DNA from: Anaerolineae bacterium | Lineage (GTDB): Bacteria > Chloroflexota > Anaerolineae > Promineifilales > Promineifilaceae | Reading direction: 5' to 3' | DNA length: 64,000 nucleotides | Assembly (NCBI GenBank): GCA_023384415.1 | Contig: JAHDWJ010000023.1 | Span: 1-64,000 of the forward strand | Shown: in pieces, positions 1 through 7,747 of the stretch | Position numbering within the stretch: position 1 is the stretch's first letter | Layout: each line of letters opens with the position of its first letter | Program-made: the position numbers and the translations under genes | The notes under the pieces: generated by a model | Database searches by the model: none | Seen by the model: only the letters and a program-made list of their open reading frames with translations | Told to the model about the DNA's origin: nothing

Positions 1-82
1 TAATTTGCTCATTCACCCATTATCACAAATTCTCACTGGATTGCGTAAGTCCTATGTTAATAATAGTCTGAAAAATCTACTT

Positions 83-121
83 GTATGTATGTATGTATGT
101 ATGTATGTATGTATGTATGTT
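83..121. repeat. Tetranucleotide microsatellite (GTAT)n
   Basis: Nearly ten uninterrupted GTAT units followed by a T run. Pure tetranucleotide tracts are rare in bacteria and are prone to slippage. Short open frames run through it on both strands, but none looks like a known protein, so no phase-variable gene can be assigned. The wider stretch 1-592 holds no recognisable gene, is visibly more AT-rich than the rest, and contains one palindrome copy at 180-187. Confidence 0.9.
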
Positions 122-283
122 TTTCATTATGTTTACCTGTTTTGGAATAAAGATGATAAGGGTGGTTATGGGCCGTTGCGCGGCCGCGAAAAATCTCCCT
201 GGTGATTAGGGTTGATTCTACACTGATATATGGAATTGATTGACAACTATTGTATCTAATATTGACAAAACCAGGAGAGGACA

Positions 284-424
284 ATGAGAATTATAAAGAT
301 GAAATATATTGTGTCAAGTAATTTGCAAAATAATAAAATGTTGCTTGTTAGAATCAACAAATCTTCAAGATTTATCAATTCAAACTCCAACCCAGAGTAT
401 TATTTGCCCATTATGGCCCATTAG
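284..424 (+). CDS. Possible 46-aa small protein or gene remnant
   Basis: An ATG at 284 follows an excellent Shine-Dalgarno sequence (GGAGAGG, 274-280). It opens a 46-codon frame ending in TAG at 422-424. The same frame stays open for about 44 further codons after the TAG, so this may be the remnant of a longer gene broken by a stop. The product is Asn/Lys-rich and matches nothing I recognise. Only the good ribosome-binding site argues for expression; codon use is unlike the neighbouring genes. Confidence 0.2.
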   Translation: MRIIKMKYIVSSNLQNNKMLLVRINKSSRFINSNSNPEYYLPIMAH

Positions 425-550
425 AATCTCCTCAACTTTTCCTTCATCCTACATTATGTTAAAATGCTCCCACACTGGTATAGGCAAGGTATCCCTGGCT
501 TGAAGCGCAGCCAGATAGGTGAAAACAATAGGAACTCAGGAAGAGTTATA

Positions 551-583
551 ACCTGAAACCTGAAACTTGAAACCTGAAACTTA
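551..583. repeat. Intergenic low-complexity repeat (CTGAAAC family)
   Basis: Reiterated 'ACCTGAAACTTGA' units lie just before the gene at 593. A second block of the same phrase, partly in inverted form, lies at 51152-51215. Confidence 0.8.
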
Positions 584-592
584 TAAGAAACC

Positions 593-2389
593 ATGACCAG
601 CAAACGAGATTTTTTAGCCCAACATTCCCTCTTTCATGAGCTTTATGATGAAGAGCTAGATGATCTAGTGGCTATCACCGAAGAGCGTGAATATGCCGAA
701 GGTGGGGTTGTTGCTTACCAACGGGATATTGCTGACTCCTTATACATCGTTCGCACTGGTCATCTGTTAGCCCTGTCTGTTAATCAGGTGGGGGAAATCG
801 TTACCCAAGACAAAAAACATTACATGGCCGGGCAATTTTTTGGCGATGCCTGGCTCTTTACCCCAGAAACCCATCCGGCCACTGTCAAGGCAGTACGTCC
901 CAGCCGTGTCTTAATTATCAAAGGGGATGATTTCCGTAAATTTGAGGAAAAACATAAAATTCCGATTGAATATTTGGGTTTTACCGGACAGGCGCAAGAT
1001 GAAGCCCTTCGCAGCCGGCTTTTCTTAAAAGAGCGGCAATACACCCCCTTACAGTTGCAGCCGGATGAGTTGGTTGAATGGCAATCCCGTCGCACCCCTT
1101 ATATTTTACTTCTGGAGGCGATCTTCCCGTTTTTTCTGGGGGTTGTCATTCCCGCTCTTCTTCTGTATCTCTTTGCCGTCTTTCTGCCAGCCTCTTCTAT
1201 AACCTTACGAGTGATCGTCGCCAGCATTCCGGCGATCATTGGCCTGGCCCTCATGGGGTTTTACTATTTAGATTGGTCTAATGACCATTTTCTGATCACC
1301 AACCGGTATCTGGTTCATTCAGAGTTTAGCTTACGCACTTTTACCACTTCTGTAGATAAAGTGCCTATTGAACAGGTACAAAGTGTGGAAGTGGAGAAGC
1401 CGAATTTTTTGATGAATATGTTAAATGTGGGATCGGCCAGGATTACCACAGCCGCGCAAAACAGGATACTCCGCTTTGATTACATTGATGATCCGCAAAA
1501 GGTAAAGGATACGCTGAACCAGATGCAGCGGCGAGGTCAGGAGTTAAATTTTGGCCGAGAGCAAACAGCTATGCGAGAATCAGTCGAGGGGTATTTTGCC
1601 TTGCCCCCGTCGTTTAAGAAGGTAGAAGAGCCAAAAGTAGAAGATGGTGAGGGTAAACCACCACTGCCCTGGTGGCAGCGGGCCTGGCAGAGCATCCGCG
1701 AAGAAGCGCGGCGGATTTTTAGTTTGCGTCTGGAAGAAGGGAATATTATCACCTATCGCAAACACCCCATTGTGCTGTTAACAGCCTGGCGCTGGCCGCT
1801 GATGGTGGTGTTGTTTTTGTTCGCGTTTAATTGGGTGGCCAATATGTTCAGTCTTGAAGCCCGCTGGCTCTGGCTTTTAGAGGGACCGTTTTTTATTCTC
1901 ATTTTGTTCTGGATGTTATGGCAGTTTTTGGATTGGGATAATGATCTGTTTCAGGTGTCAGACCGGTATGTGATGGATATTGACCGGCTGCCCTTTGGCT
2001 TTGGCGAGAGCCGTAAACAGGCGGAATTGGGCAATATCCAAAATGTGAGTGCGGTGCGCCCTTCGCTGTTGGCGACGATTTTTAATTTTGGCAATGTACA
2101 AATTGAGACGGCGGGCGCGGCCGCGAACATTACCTTTGAAAATGTGTATAACCCCACCCGGGTGCAAAACGAAATTTTCGTCCGGCGGGACGCCTTCCAG
2201 CGGCAGCAAGCCCTCAATGCTCGTAAGCAGCAGCGCCGTGAATACAGCATTCTCCTGGACGTATATAAACAAGCCCTGGAGCAAGGGCGTATTCCTACCC
2301 GAACCCCAGAGGGTGATTTGCAACCATATCTGCAAGACCTCCCCGAAGATGAACCATCTTTGTTTAACGAGTATAATCAACCGTCTTAG
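593..2389 (+). CDS. Cyclic-nucleotide-binding-domain membrane protein with two bacterial PH domains
   Basis: The 598-aa protein has an N-terminal cNMP-binding fold (about residues 8-125, with the typical 'VVAYQRD..DSLYIVRTGHL' and 'GQFFGDAWL' strands). A transmembrane pair (about 168-228) is followed by a bPH2-type domain starting 'NDHFLITNRYLVH'. A second transmembrane pair (about 396-445) precedes a second PH domain starting 'NDLFQVSDRYVMD'. The repeated TM2-PH arrangement resembles YdbS/YdbT-like membrane proteins. Joined to a ligand-binding cNMP domain, it suggests a membrane sensor or scaffold, but no enzymatic motif is visible and the function is unknown. No strong Shine-Dalgarno sequence precedes the ATG. 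It is followed 28 bp later by def in the same direction. Confidence 0.8.
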   Translation: MTSKRDFLAQHSLFHELYDEELDDLVAITEEREYAEGGVVAYQRDIADSLYIVRTGHLLALSVNQVGEIVTQDKKHYMAGQFFGDAWLFTPETHPATVKAVRPSRVLIIKGDDFRKFEEKHKIPIEYLGFTGQAQDEALRSRLFLKERQYTPLQLQPDELVEWQSRRTPYILLLEAIFPFFLGVVIPALLLYLFAVFLPASSITLRVIVASIPAIIGLALMGFYYLDWSNDHFLITNRYLVHSEFSLRTFTTSVDKVPIEQVQSVEVEKPNFLMNMLNVGSARITTAAQNRILRFDYIDDPQKVKDTLNQMQRRGQELNFGREQTAMRESVEGYFALPPSFKKVEEPKVEDGEGKPPLPWWQRAWQSIREEARRIFSLRLEEGNIITYRKHPIVLLTAWRWPLMVVLFLFAFNWVANMFSLEARWLWLLEGPFFILILFWMLWQFLDWDNDLFQVSDRYVMDIDRLPFGFGESRKQAELGNIQNVSAVRPSLLATIFNFGNVQIETAGAAANITFENVYNPTRVQNEIFVRRDAFQRQQALNARKQQRREYSILLDVYKQALEQGRIPTRTPEGDLQPYLQDLPEDEPSLFNEYNQPS

Positions 2390-2417
2390 AAATTACAGGA
2401 ACGAAAAGTAGGGGTGT

Positions 2418-3038
2418 ATGATCATACGCCCCTCACGCCTATTCAGAGAAACTATGCCTAAGTTAGATGTTTTAACCCCTAAAGACCCTATTTTACGCCG
2501 TAAGTCGCGGCCTGTAACCCAAATTGATGGGGAATTGCAGACACTTATTGACAATATGATTGAAACGATGCGGGAAGCCAAAGGGGTGGGGCTGGCGGCC
2601 CCGCAGGTAGGCCACCCTATTCGTATGGCTGTTATTGAGTCTCCCCCAGAGCAAGATGATGACGGCAATGAGATCGAAGGGACGCAGCAGTTGTTTGTTA
2701 TTATCAACCCGGAGATTACCTGGAAATCAGCCAAGATGACGCGGGGAATAGAAGGCTGCCTTTCTATACCTGGCTGGGTAGGTGAGGTGGAACGGCATGA
2801 GGCGATACGGGTGAAAGGGTTGGATAGACGCGGCCGCAAAATTAACTACCGCCTTTCCAACTACCTGGCCCGTATCTTCCAGCATGAAGTAGATCACCTG
2901 GAAGGGGTCCTCTACATTGACCGCCTCACCGCCCCTAATCGGTTTTGGACCGAAGAAGAGTACGAAGAGATGGTCAAAAAACACCAGGAAGAACAAGAGC
3001 GAAAGAAAAAGGAGCAGGAGGGGGTTTCTAGTTTCTAG
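2418..3038 (+). CDS. def: Peptide deformylase
   Basis: Removes the formyl group from the initiator methionine of nascent proteins, using a bound metal. All three signature motifs are present: motif 1 'GVGLAAPQVG' (about 56-65), motif 2 'EGCLSIPG' (about 110-117, metal Cys) and motif 3 'QHEVDHLEG' (metal histidines). The ATG at 2418 has a G-rich upstream stretch. An internal ATG at 2454 ('MPKLDVLTP') fits the usual N-terminus better and may be the true start. The C-terminus carries a charged Glu/Lys tail, and its last few codons lie inside an intergenic repeat phrase, so the stop is repeat-supplied. It lies directly before gatCA, consistent with a translation cluster. Confidence 0.95.
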   Translation: MIIRPSRLFRETMPKLDVLTPKDPILRRKSRPVTQIDGELQTLIDNMIETMREAKGVGLAAPQVGHPIRMAVIESPPEQDDDGNEIEGTQQLFVIINPEITWKSAKMTRGIEGCLSIPGWVGEVERHEAIRVKGLDRRGRKINYRLSNYLARIFQHEVDHLEGVLYIDRLTAPNRFWTEEEYEEMVKKHQEEQERKKKEQEGVSSF

Positions 3039-3116
3039 TTTCGAGTTTGCAGGTCGCCGTTCACCCATTCTCTCGCCCTTGATAATCTCTTAATCTCCAG
3101 TCTCCAGTCTCCACCC
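3028..3116. repeat. Low-complexity intergenic phrases (GTTTCTAGTTTC and CTCCAGTCTCC families)
   Basis: Two phrase types in tandem: 'GTTTCTAGTTTCTAG' overlapping the end of def, then 'CTTAATCTCCAGTCTCCAGT' ending at the gatC start. The CTCCAGTCTCC phrase recurs near 11570, 28970, 30835, 32945, 45330, 49210, 54240 and 60240. Confidence 0.8.
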
Positions 3117-3407
3117 ATGCTTACTCTACCCGAAGTGGAAAAAATCGCCCATCTGGCCCGGCTGCACCTCACGGAAGCAGAAAAGCAGCAGTTCCAGCAG
3201 CAGTTATCGGCCGTGCTGGATTATATGGCCGTGTTAGAACAGTTAGATACCCGTGATGTTCCCCCCACCGCTCACGCCGTGCCACAGCAAAATATCTGGC
3301 GCGAGGATTATATTGAACCATCCTTAACTACTGAAGATGTGTTTTTTAATACCTCGCAACATGAACAGCAACAATTCAAGATTCAATCGGTTTTGCTTGA
3401 TGAGTAA
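3117..3407 (+). CDS. gatC: Aspartyl/glutamyl-tRNA amidotransferase subunit C
   Basis: The small 96-aa subunit of the GatCAB complex, which converts misacylated Glu-tRNAGln or Asp-tRNAAsn to the amide. It shows the family pattern: N-terminal 'EVEKIAHLARLHLTEAEKQQF', a helical middle 'LSAVLDYMAVLEQLDT', then 'DVPPTAHAVPQQN' and 'WREDY'. Length is normal. It lies 50 bp before gatA in the same direction. gatB is not in the window, which is common. No good Shine-Dalgarno sequence precedes the ATG because the upstream stretch is a repeat phrase. Confidence 0.95.
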   Translation: MLTLPEVEKIAHLARLHLTEAEKQQFQQQLSAVLDYMAVLEQLDTRDVPPTAHAVPQQNIWREDYIEPSLTTEDVFFNTSQHEQQQFKIQSVLLDE

Positions 3408-3457
3408 AACGTGAGGTATGACCCCTTACGCATCATGTTTCACCTTTCCCCCCACTT

Positions 3458-4939
3458 ATGGATTTAACCAGCCTGACCCTGACTGAACTTCGCCACGCTT
3501 TACGCACCGGGCAGACGACGAGCGCGGCCGCAACTGAAGCCATTATCAACCGCATTGTTGCCGTAGATAACCAGGTGCAAAGCTACCTGACCCTGGCGGA
3601 TGAACTGGCCTACCAGCAAGCCGAAGCCGCCGACCAACGGATCGCCGCCGGGGAAGAGACCCCGCTCTTGGGCGTACCCGTCGCTATCAAAGACATCATC
3701 TGCACCGCCGGGGTTGAAACTACTGCGGGCAGCAAAATTTTGGATGGGTTTATCCCCCCGTATGATGCCTTTGTGGTGCAAAAGCTCAAAGAGGCCGGGG
3801 CGGTTATCATCGGTAAAACCAACACCGATGAGTTTGCTATGGGGTCATCTACGGAAAATTCCGCTTTTTTTACGACGCGCAACCCATGGGATTTGCGCCG
3901 GGTGCCGGGGGGAAGCAGTGGGGGGAGCGCGGCCGCTGTCGCCGCCCAACTGGCTTATGGCGCGTTGGGCACAGATACCGGGGGGAGTGTGCGCCAGCCA
4001 GCCAGCCTGTGCAACCTGGTGGGGCTGCGGCCGACCTATGGGCGAGTTTCCCGCTGGGGGGTCATCGCTTTTGCATCCTCGTTGGACCAGGTAGCCCCCT
4101 TTGGCCGCACGGTGGCCGACTGCGCCGCCATGCTCCAGGTGGTGGCCGGGTATGACCCCCGTGACAGCACTTCTCTTAATGAGCCGGTACCAGATTACGC
4201 GGCCGCGCTCACCGGCGACATCCAGGGGTTAAAAATTGGCGTCCCCGAACAATTTTTTGGTAACGGCTTAAATGAAGAAGTAGCCCAGGCTGTTCGCACG
4301 GCTATTGATAAACTAGTCGGGTTAGGGGCCACCATTCACCCCATCAGCCTGCCCCATATCCGTTACGCCTTGCCCGTCTACTACCTCATCGCCCCGGCCG
4401 AAGCCAGCGCCAACTTAGCCCGGTACGATGGCATCCGTTATGGTCCCCAGATCAACGGTGATGACCTACTGGATTCCCTCAAGAAGACCCGTGCCCTGTT
4501 TGGCCCAGAGGTGAAACGGCGCATCATGTTAGGTAGTTACGCCTTAAGCGCGGGCTACTACGAGGCTTATTACGGCAAAGCTCAGAAAGTCCGCACCCTG
4601 ATCACCCGCGATTTTAAGGAAGCGTTCACCCAGGTAGATGTTATCGCCACCCCCACCAGCCCGGTCACGGCGTTCAGAATAGGGGAAAAGGCGGATGATC
4701 CTCTCAGCATGTACCTGGCCGATATTTACACCCTGCCCCTGAACCTGAGTGCCAGTTGTGGCCTTTCTGTGCCCTGTGGCTTTGACAGCCAGGGGTTGCC
4801 CATTGGTTTACAACTGATGGGGGACACCCTGCAAGAGGCGACTATTCTTAAGGCTGCTTATGCGTATGAACAGGCGACAGCGTGGCATAAACGGCTGCCG
4901 GTTCTGCAAAGCCCAAGTTCGCCAGACGAAGAGGAGTGA
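3458..4939 (+). CDS. gatA: Glutamyl-tRNA(Gln)/aspartyl-tRNA(Asn) amidotransferase subunit A
   Basis: The amidase subunit of GatCAB, releasing ammonia from glutamine. At 493 aa it has full family length. The Ser-cisSer-Lys triad of amidase-signature enzymes is visible: Lys78 in 'PVAIKDI', Ser153 in '[13 protein letters not shown]' and Ser177 in '[12 protein letters not shown]'. C-terminal '[14 protein letters not shown]' and '[10 protein letters not shown]' are typical. Copies of GCGGCCGC at 3524, 3929 and 4199 encode Ala-Ala-Ala; the 3929 copy sits in the naturally Ala-rich catalytic loop. Probably co-transcribed with def and gatC. Confidence 0.97.
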   Translation: MDLTSLTLTELRHALRTGQTTSAAATEAIINRIVAVDNQVQSYLTLADELAYQQAEAADQRIAAGEETPLLGVPVAIKDIICTAGVETTAGSKILDGFIPPYDAFVVQKLKEAGAVIIGKTNTDEFAMGSSTENSAFFTTRNPWDLRRVPGGSSGGSAAAVAAQLAYGALGTDTGGSVRQPASLCNLVGLRPTYGRVSRWGVIAFASSLDQVAPFGRTVADCAAMLQVVAGYDPRDSTSLNEPVPDYAAALTGDIQGLKIGVPEQFFGNGLNEEVAQAVRTAIDKLVGLGATIHPISLPHIRYALPVYYLIAPAEASANLARYDGIRYGPQINGDDLLDSLKKTRALFGPEVKRRIMLGSYALSAGYYEAYYGKAQKVRTLITRDFKEAFTQVDVIATPTSPVTAFRIGEKADDPLSMYLADIYTLPLNLSASCGLSVPCGFDSQGLPIGLQLMGDTLQEATILKAAYAYEQATAWHKRLPVLQSPSSPDEEE

Positions 4940-5182
4940 TTCAGGATGACGAGAAAACGCACCGTTATTATTCGTTTAAGGGGGATCTGGTGCTTGATCC
5001 TTTTGCTGGTACAGGTACGGTAGAAACTAGGCCGCCGTTTTGTCCTCATTGAACAAAACCCGGAATACGTAGATATCATTCGTTCCGAGGCCAAACTCTG
5101 GCTTGGTAAAGAGGCCCAACCTATCCTTACCCTTAGTTGTTCGCATGTAGATGTCAATAATGCTCACACACCTTTAGCCTAA
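4936..5182 (+). pseudogene. Decayed DNA methyltransferase (C-terminal remnant, frameshift/deletion)
   Basis: One frame (about 4942-5025) reads '..YYSFKGDLVLDPFAGTGTV', the SAM-binding motif I region of beta-class N4/N6 DNA methyltransferases. A second frame (5024-5182) reads 'KLGRRFVLIEQNPEYVDII', the segment that normally follows, and runs to a TAA at 5180. The frames meet near 5022 with several expected residues missing, so a small deletion plus frameshift has occurred. The catalytic (D/S)PP(Y/W) region and recognition domain are absent, so the 5' part is lost; the remnant starts at the gatA stop codon. It cannot be functional. It matters because the genome carries a strikingly over-represented palindrome of the kind methyltransferases recognise. 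Confidence 0.8.
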
Positions 5183-5183
5183 T

Positions 5184-5332
5184 ATTAAGGAAATAGACCG
5201 GTCATAGAACAAACGATTAACAGGATTTACGGATTGATTTGACCAGGGACGCCCATCCGTAAATCCTGAAAATCCGCGTTTAATCCCAACCGCAACCACC
5301 CGACAAACATTACCGATTTATTTTGTGAACCT
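5184..5332. mobile_element. 149-bp MITE-like element, copy A
   Basis: The sequence from ATTAAGG to GAACCT recurs at 32752-32900 with the same length (149 bp) and about 87% identity by hand alignment. Near the ends are imperfect inverted repeats (AAATAGAyCGGT and its complement in ATTACCGATTTATTT). In the middle is a perfect 13-bp inverted repeat (5222-5234 with 5255-5267). It carries no coding potential. It follows the methyltransferase remnant directly. It could be a non-autonomous transposable element or a folded intergenic repeat; no target duplication could be identified. Confidence 0.65.
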
Positions 5333-5383
5333 TTATTATCCGATTTAGAGGCAAACTGAGATTATCACCACGCGGAGAGTAGC

Positions 5384-6385
5384 ATGAAAACGATTATTTT
5401 ACTTGGTGGGTATGGAACCCGTATGCGGCCGCACACCTGGAGCCGCGCCAAACCATTGTTAAAAGTGGCCGGCAACACCATCATCGGCCATCTGCTCGAC
5501 CTGATGAAAGAGGTCACGACCGGGCAGGTCATCTTTGTCATAGGGTACAAAGGGGATCAGATTGAGGCATGGCTGCGGGCCCATTACAGCCATCTGGATA
5601 TGCAGTTTGTGGTTCAAGAGCAGGCCCTTGGCCAGGCCCATGCCCTCTGGCTCTGTCGGGATTACCTGGACAGTGATGAGGATGTGATGATCGCTTTTGG
5701 TGATGGCATTGTCAAAGCGGATTATGCCGCCATTCCCCGTGAGGCTGATGCGGTTTTTTTGGTTAAAGAAGTGGATGATCCTCGCACCTTTGGCGTGGTC
5801 GTCTTAAACGAGGCCGGGTATGTGACCCAGTTTGTGGAAAAGCCGAAGACAATGGAGAACCGGCTGGCGATTGCCGGGATCTATTGGTTCCGCAGCGGCC
5901 GCAACTTGCGTGACGCTGTAGATACCGTTATGAACACCGGGCGCAAAACCCTGGGCGAATATTACCTGGCCGATGCGTTCCAGGTCATGCTGGAGCAGGG
6001 GGACAAAATCACCGTAGATACCGTCGAGGTGTGGGAAGATGCGGGCAAACCCGATACCATTCTCCATACCAACCGGCGGATGCTCTCCCTCGGGTACGCC
6101 ACCTTTGAGGCCATTGAACGAGGATATGGGGAAGGGTTTGTAGTCCTGCCTCCAGTTTACATCCACCCAGACGCCGACATCGAAGCATCAATCATTGGGC
6201 CATACGCCAGCATTGAAGCCAACGCCGTGATCCGCCATGCCCTCGTGCGCGACAGCATCATTGACGAAGGGGCTACCATCGAAGATTGCATCATTGAAAA
6301 CAGCCTCATTGGTGAAAACGCCCAGGTGAAGGGACGCGGCCGCGAACTATTCATCGGCGACAACGCCATTGTCAATTTAGGCTAA
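5384..6385 (+). CDS. Sugar-phosphate nucleotidyltransferase (glucose-1-phosphate thymidylyl/uridylyltransferase-like)
   Basis: A 333-aa NTP-transferase-fold enzyme joining a nucleotide to a sugar-1-phosphate. The N-terminal motif 'ILLGGYGTRMRPHTWSRAKPLL' matches the GGxGTRxxPxTxxxPKP signature, with Ala replacing the usual Pro before Lys. 'DVMIAFGDGIV' provides the metal aspartates. The C-terminal third has hexapeptide (left-handed beta-helix) repeats such as 'IIGPYASIEANAVIRHALVRDSIIDEGATI'. The ATG has a good Shine-Dalgarno sequence (GGAGAG). The exact sugar and nucleotide cannot be told from sequence. It likely feeds glycan synthesis. Confidence 0.85.
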   Translation: MKTIILLGGYGTRMRPHTWSRAKPLLKVAGNTIIGHLLDLMKEVTTGQVIFVIGYKGDQIEAWLRAHYSHLDMQFVVQEQALGQAHALWLCRDYLDSDEDVMIAFGDGIVKADYAAIPREADAVFLVKEVDDPRTFGVVVLNEAGYVTQFVEKPKTMENRLAIAGIYWFRSGRNLRDAVDTVMNTGRKTLGEYYLADAFQVMLEQGDKITVDTVEVWEDAGKPDTILHTNRRMLSLGYATFEAIERGYGEGFVVLPPVYIHPDADIEASIIGPYASIEANAVIRHALVRDSIIDEGATIEDCIIENSLIGENAQVKGRGRELFIGDNAIVNLG

Positions 6386-6432
6386 GTTGTACACCGATTA
6401 ACCTAGCTAAAGAATCCGTGTTGATCTGTGAA

Positions 6433-6562
6433 TCCACTGAAGGAAGCCACGAATTTCACAAATTAACACGAATTTTTGTTCGGTAACTCTGCGCCTTCGC
6501 GTCTCTGCGCGACCTTTTTTCAGTAGACTCATCCGTGAAAATCCGTGTACCCAAAGGAAATA
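6433..6562. repeat. Dispersed intergenic repeat, copy A
   Basis: This stretch, including the core 'CGCCTTCGCGTCTCTGCGCG', recurs at 30632-30809 with many identities and an expanded 'ATCCGTG' section there. Similar 'TCTCTGCGCGACC' and 'AATCCGTGTACCC' phrases are known as common intergenic repeats in several bacterial phyla. The right end (CCCAAAGGAAATA) supplies the ribosome-binding site of the aminotransferase at 6567. Confidence 0.75.
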
Positions 6563-6566
6563 ACCC

Positions 6567-7733
6567 ATGCGTAACTTTATCTCTGAACGAGTCGCCAACA
6601 CTCCCCCATCTGGGATTCGTAAATTTTTTGACATCGCCGCCACCATGAAAAACGTCATTTCTCTGGGTATCGGCGAGCCAGATTTTGTCACCCCCAAACC
6701 GATTTTAGACGCTGGAATCGCCTCGCTCCAGCGGGGGGAGACAGCTTACACTTCCAACAGCGGCACCGTAGAGCTGCGCCGTGCCCTCAGCCATAATCTG
6801 GCCGCCCGTTATGGGGTGGAGTACAACCCCGACAGCGAAATCATTGTCACCGTTGGCGTGAGTGAAGCCCTCTACCTGGCGATGACCGCTATTCTTAACC
6901 CTGGGGATGAGGTGATTATTCCCGAACCCTGTTTTGTGGCCTATGTGCCGGAAGTGACCTTTGCTGGAGGGGTAGCGGTGACGGTGCCAACCTACATGAA
7001 GGATAATTTTGAGGTGACGGCAGAAGTGATCGCGGCCGCTATCACGCCGCGCACCAAAGCGATCTTCCTAGGCTACCCCAACAATCCCACCGGGGCCGTG
7101 ATGACCCGTGAAACGATGGTTCAGATCGCTGCTTTGGCTGAAAAGCACGACCTGCTAATCATCTCTGATGAGATTTATGACCGGCTGGTGTATGGCATAG
7201 AACATACCTGCGTACCCGCCCTGCCCGGTATGAAAGAGCGCACCATTTTATTGGGTGGGTTTAGCAAAGATTATGCCATGACCGGCTGGCGCATCGGCTA
7301 TGCCTGTGCCCCGGTTGAACTTTTAGCGGCCATGCGTAAGGTCCACCAATACACCATCATGTCTGCGCCGACAACCGGGCAAGCGGCCGCGCTCGTAGCC
7401 CTCACTGACCCGGAAGCCGAAGCCTACGTGGAACGGATGCGCCAGGAGTATGATCGCCGCCGCCGCCTCATTGTAGATGGATTTAATCAGTTGGGGCTGG
7501 ATTGTTTTGAGCCAAAGGGGGCGTTCTACGCTTTTCCCAACATCACCCGAACGGGGATGAGCAGCGACCAATTTGCTACGACCCTGCTAGAAGAAGAAGA
7601 AGTGGCTATGGTGCCGGGGGATGCGTTTGGCCCCAGTGGGGCCGGGTTTATGCGGGCTTCTTATGCCACCGCCTATGAAAAGATAGAGGAAGTATTGGTA
7701 CGTCTGGAGCGGTTTATGCGGCGGCATGGGTAA
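6567..7733 (+). CDS. Pyridoxal-phosphate aminotransferase, class I/II (aspartate aminotransferase-like)
   Basis: A 388-aa fold-type I PLP enzyme. Visible motifs: substrate loop 'SLGIGEPDFVTP', 'YPNNPTGAVM', 'SDEIYDRLVY' and the PLP lysine in 'GGFSKDYAMTGWRIGYA' (Lys234). 'FYAFPNI' and a C-terminal 'FGPSGAGFMRASYA' carry the carboxylate-binding Arg region. It most resembles the aspartate/N-acetyl-diaminopimelate-type aminotransferases annotated as AspC/PatA; the substrate is uncertain. Its Shine-Dalgarno sequence (AAAGGAAA) lies in the dispersed repeat just upstream. The kinase gene begins 14 bp after its stop, so the two are likely co-transcribed. Confidence 0.9.
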   Translation: MRNFISERVANTPPSGIRKFFDIAATMKNVISLGIGEPDFVTPKPILDAGIASLQRGETAYTSNSGTVELRRALSHNLAARYGVEYNPDSEIIVTVGVSEALYLAMTAILNPGDEVIIPEPCFVAYVPEVTFAGGVAVTVPTYMKDNFEVTAEVIAAAITPRTKAIFLGYPNNPTGAVMTRETMVQIAALAEKHDLLIISDEIYDRLVYGIEHTCVPALPGMKERTILLGGFSKDYAMTGWRIGYACAPVELLAAMRKVHQYTIMSAPTTGQAAALVALTDPEAEAYVERMRQEYDRRRRLIVDGFNQLGLDCFEPKGAFYAFPNITRTGMSSDQFATTLLEEEEVAMVPGDAFGPSGAGFMRASYATAYEKIEEVLVRLERFMRRHG

Positions 7734-7747
7734 AAGGGGCAGGGAGC

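Noticed and set aside
1958..2380. 140-codon minus-strand frame inside the cNMP/PH gene
   Set aside because: It lies entirely antisense to a well-supported gene; its composition follows from the sense codons.
6407..6697. Similar small minus-strand peptides 'LLKKGRAETRRR' at 6.5 kb and 30.6 kb as a conserved gene family
   Set aside because: The similarity comes from the shared dispersed DNA repeat; there are no ribosome-binding sites and the frames end at random.
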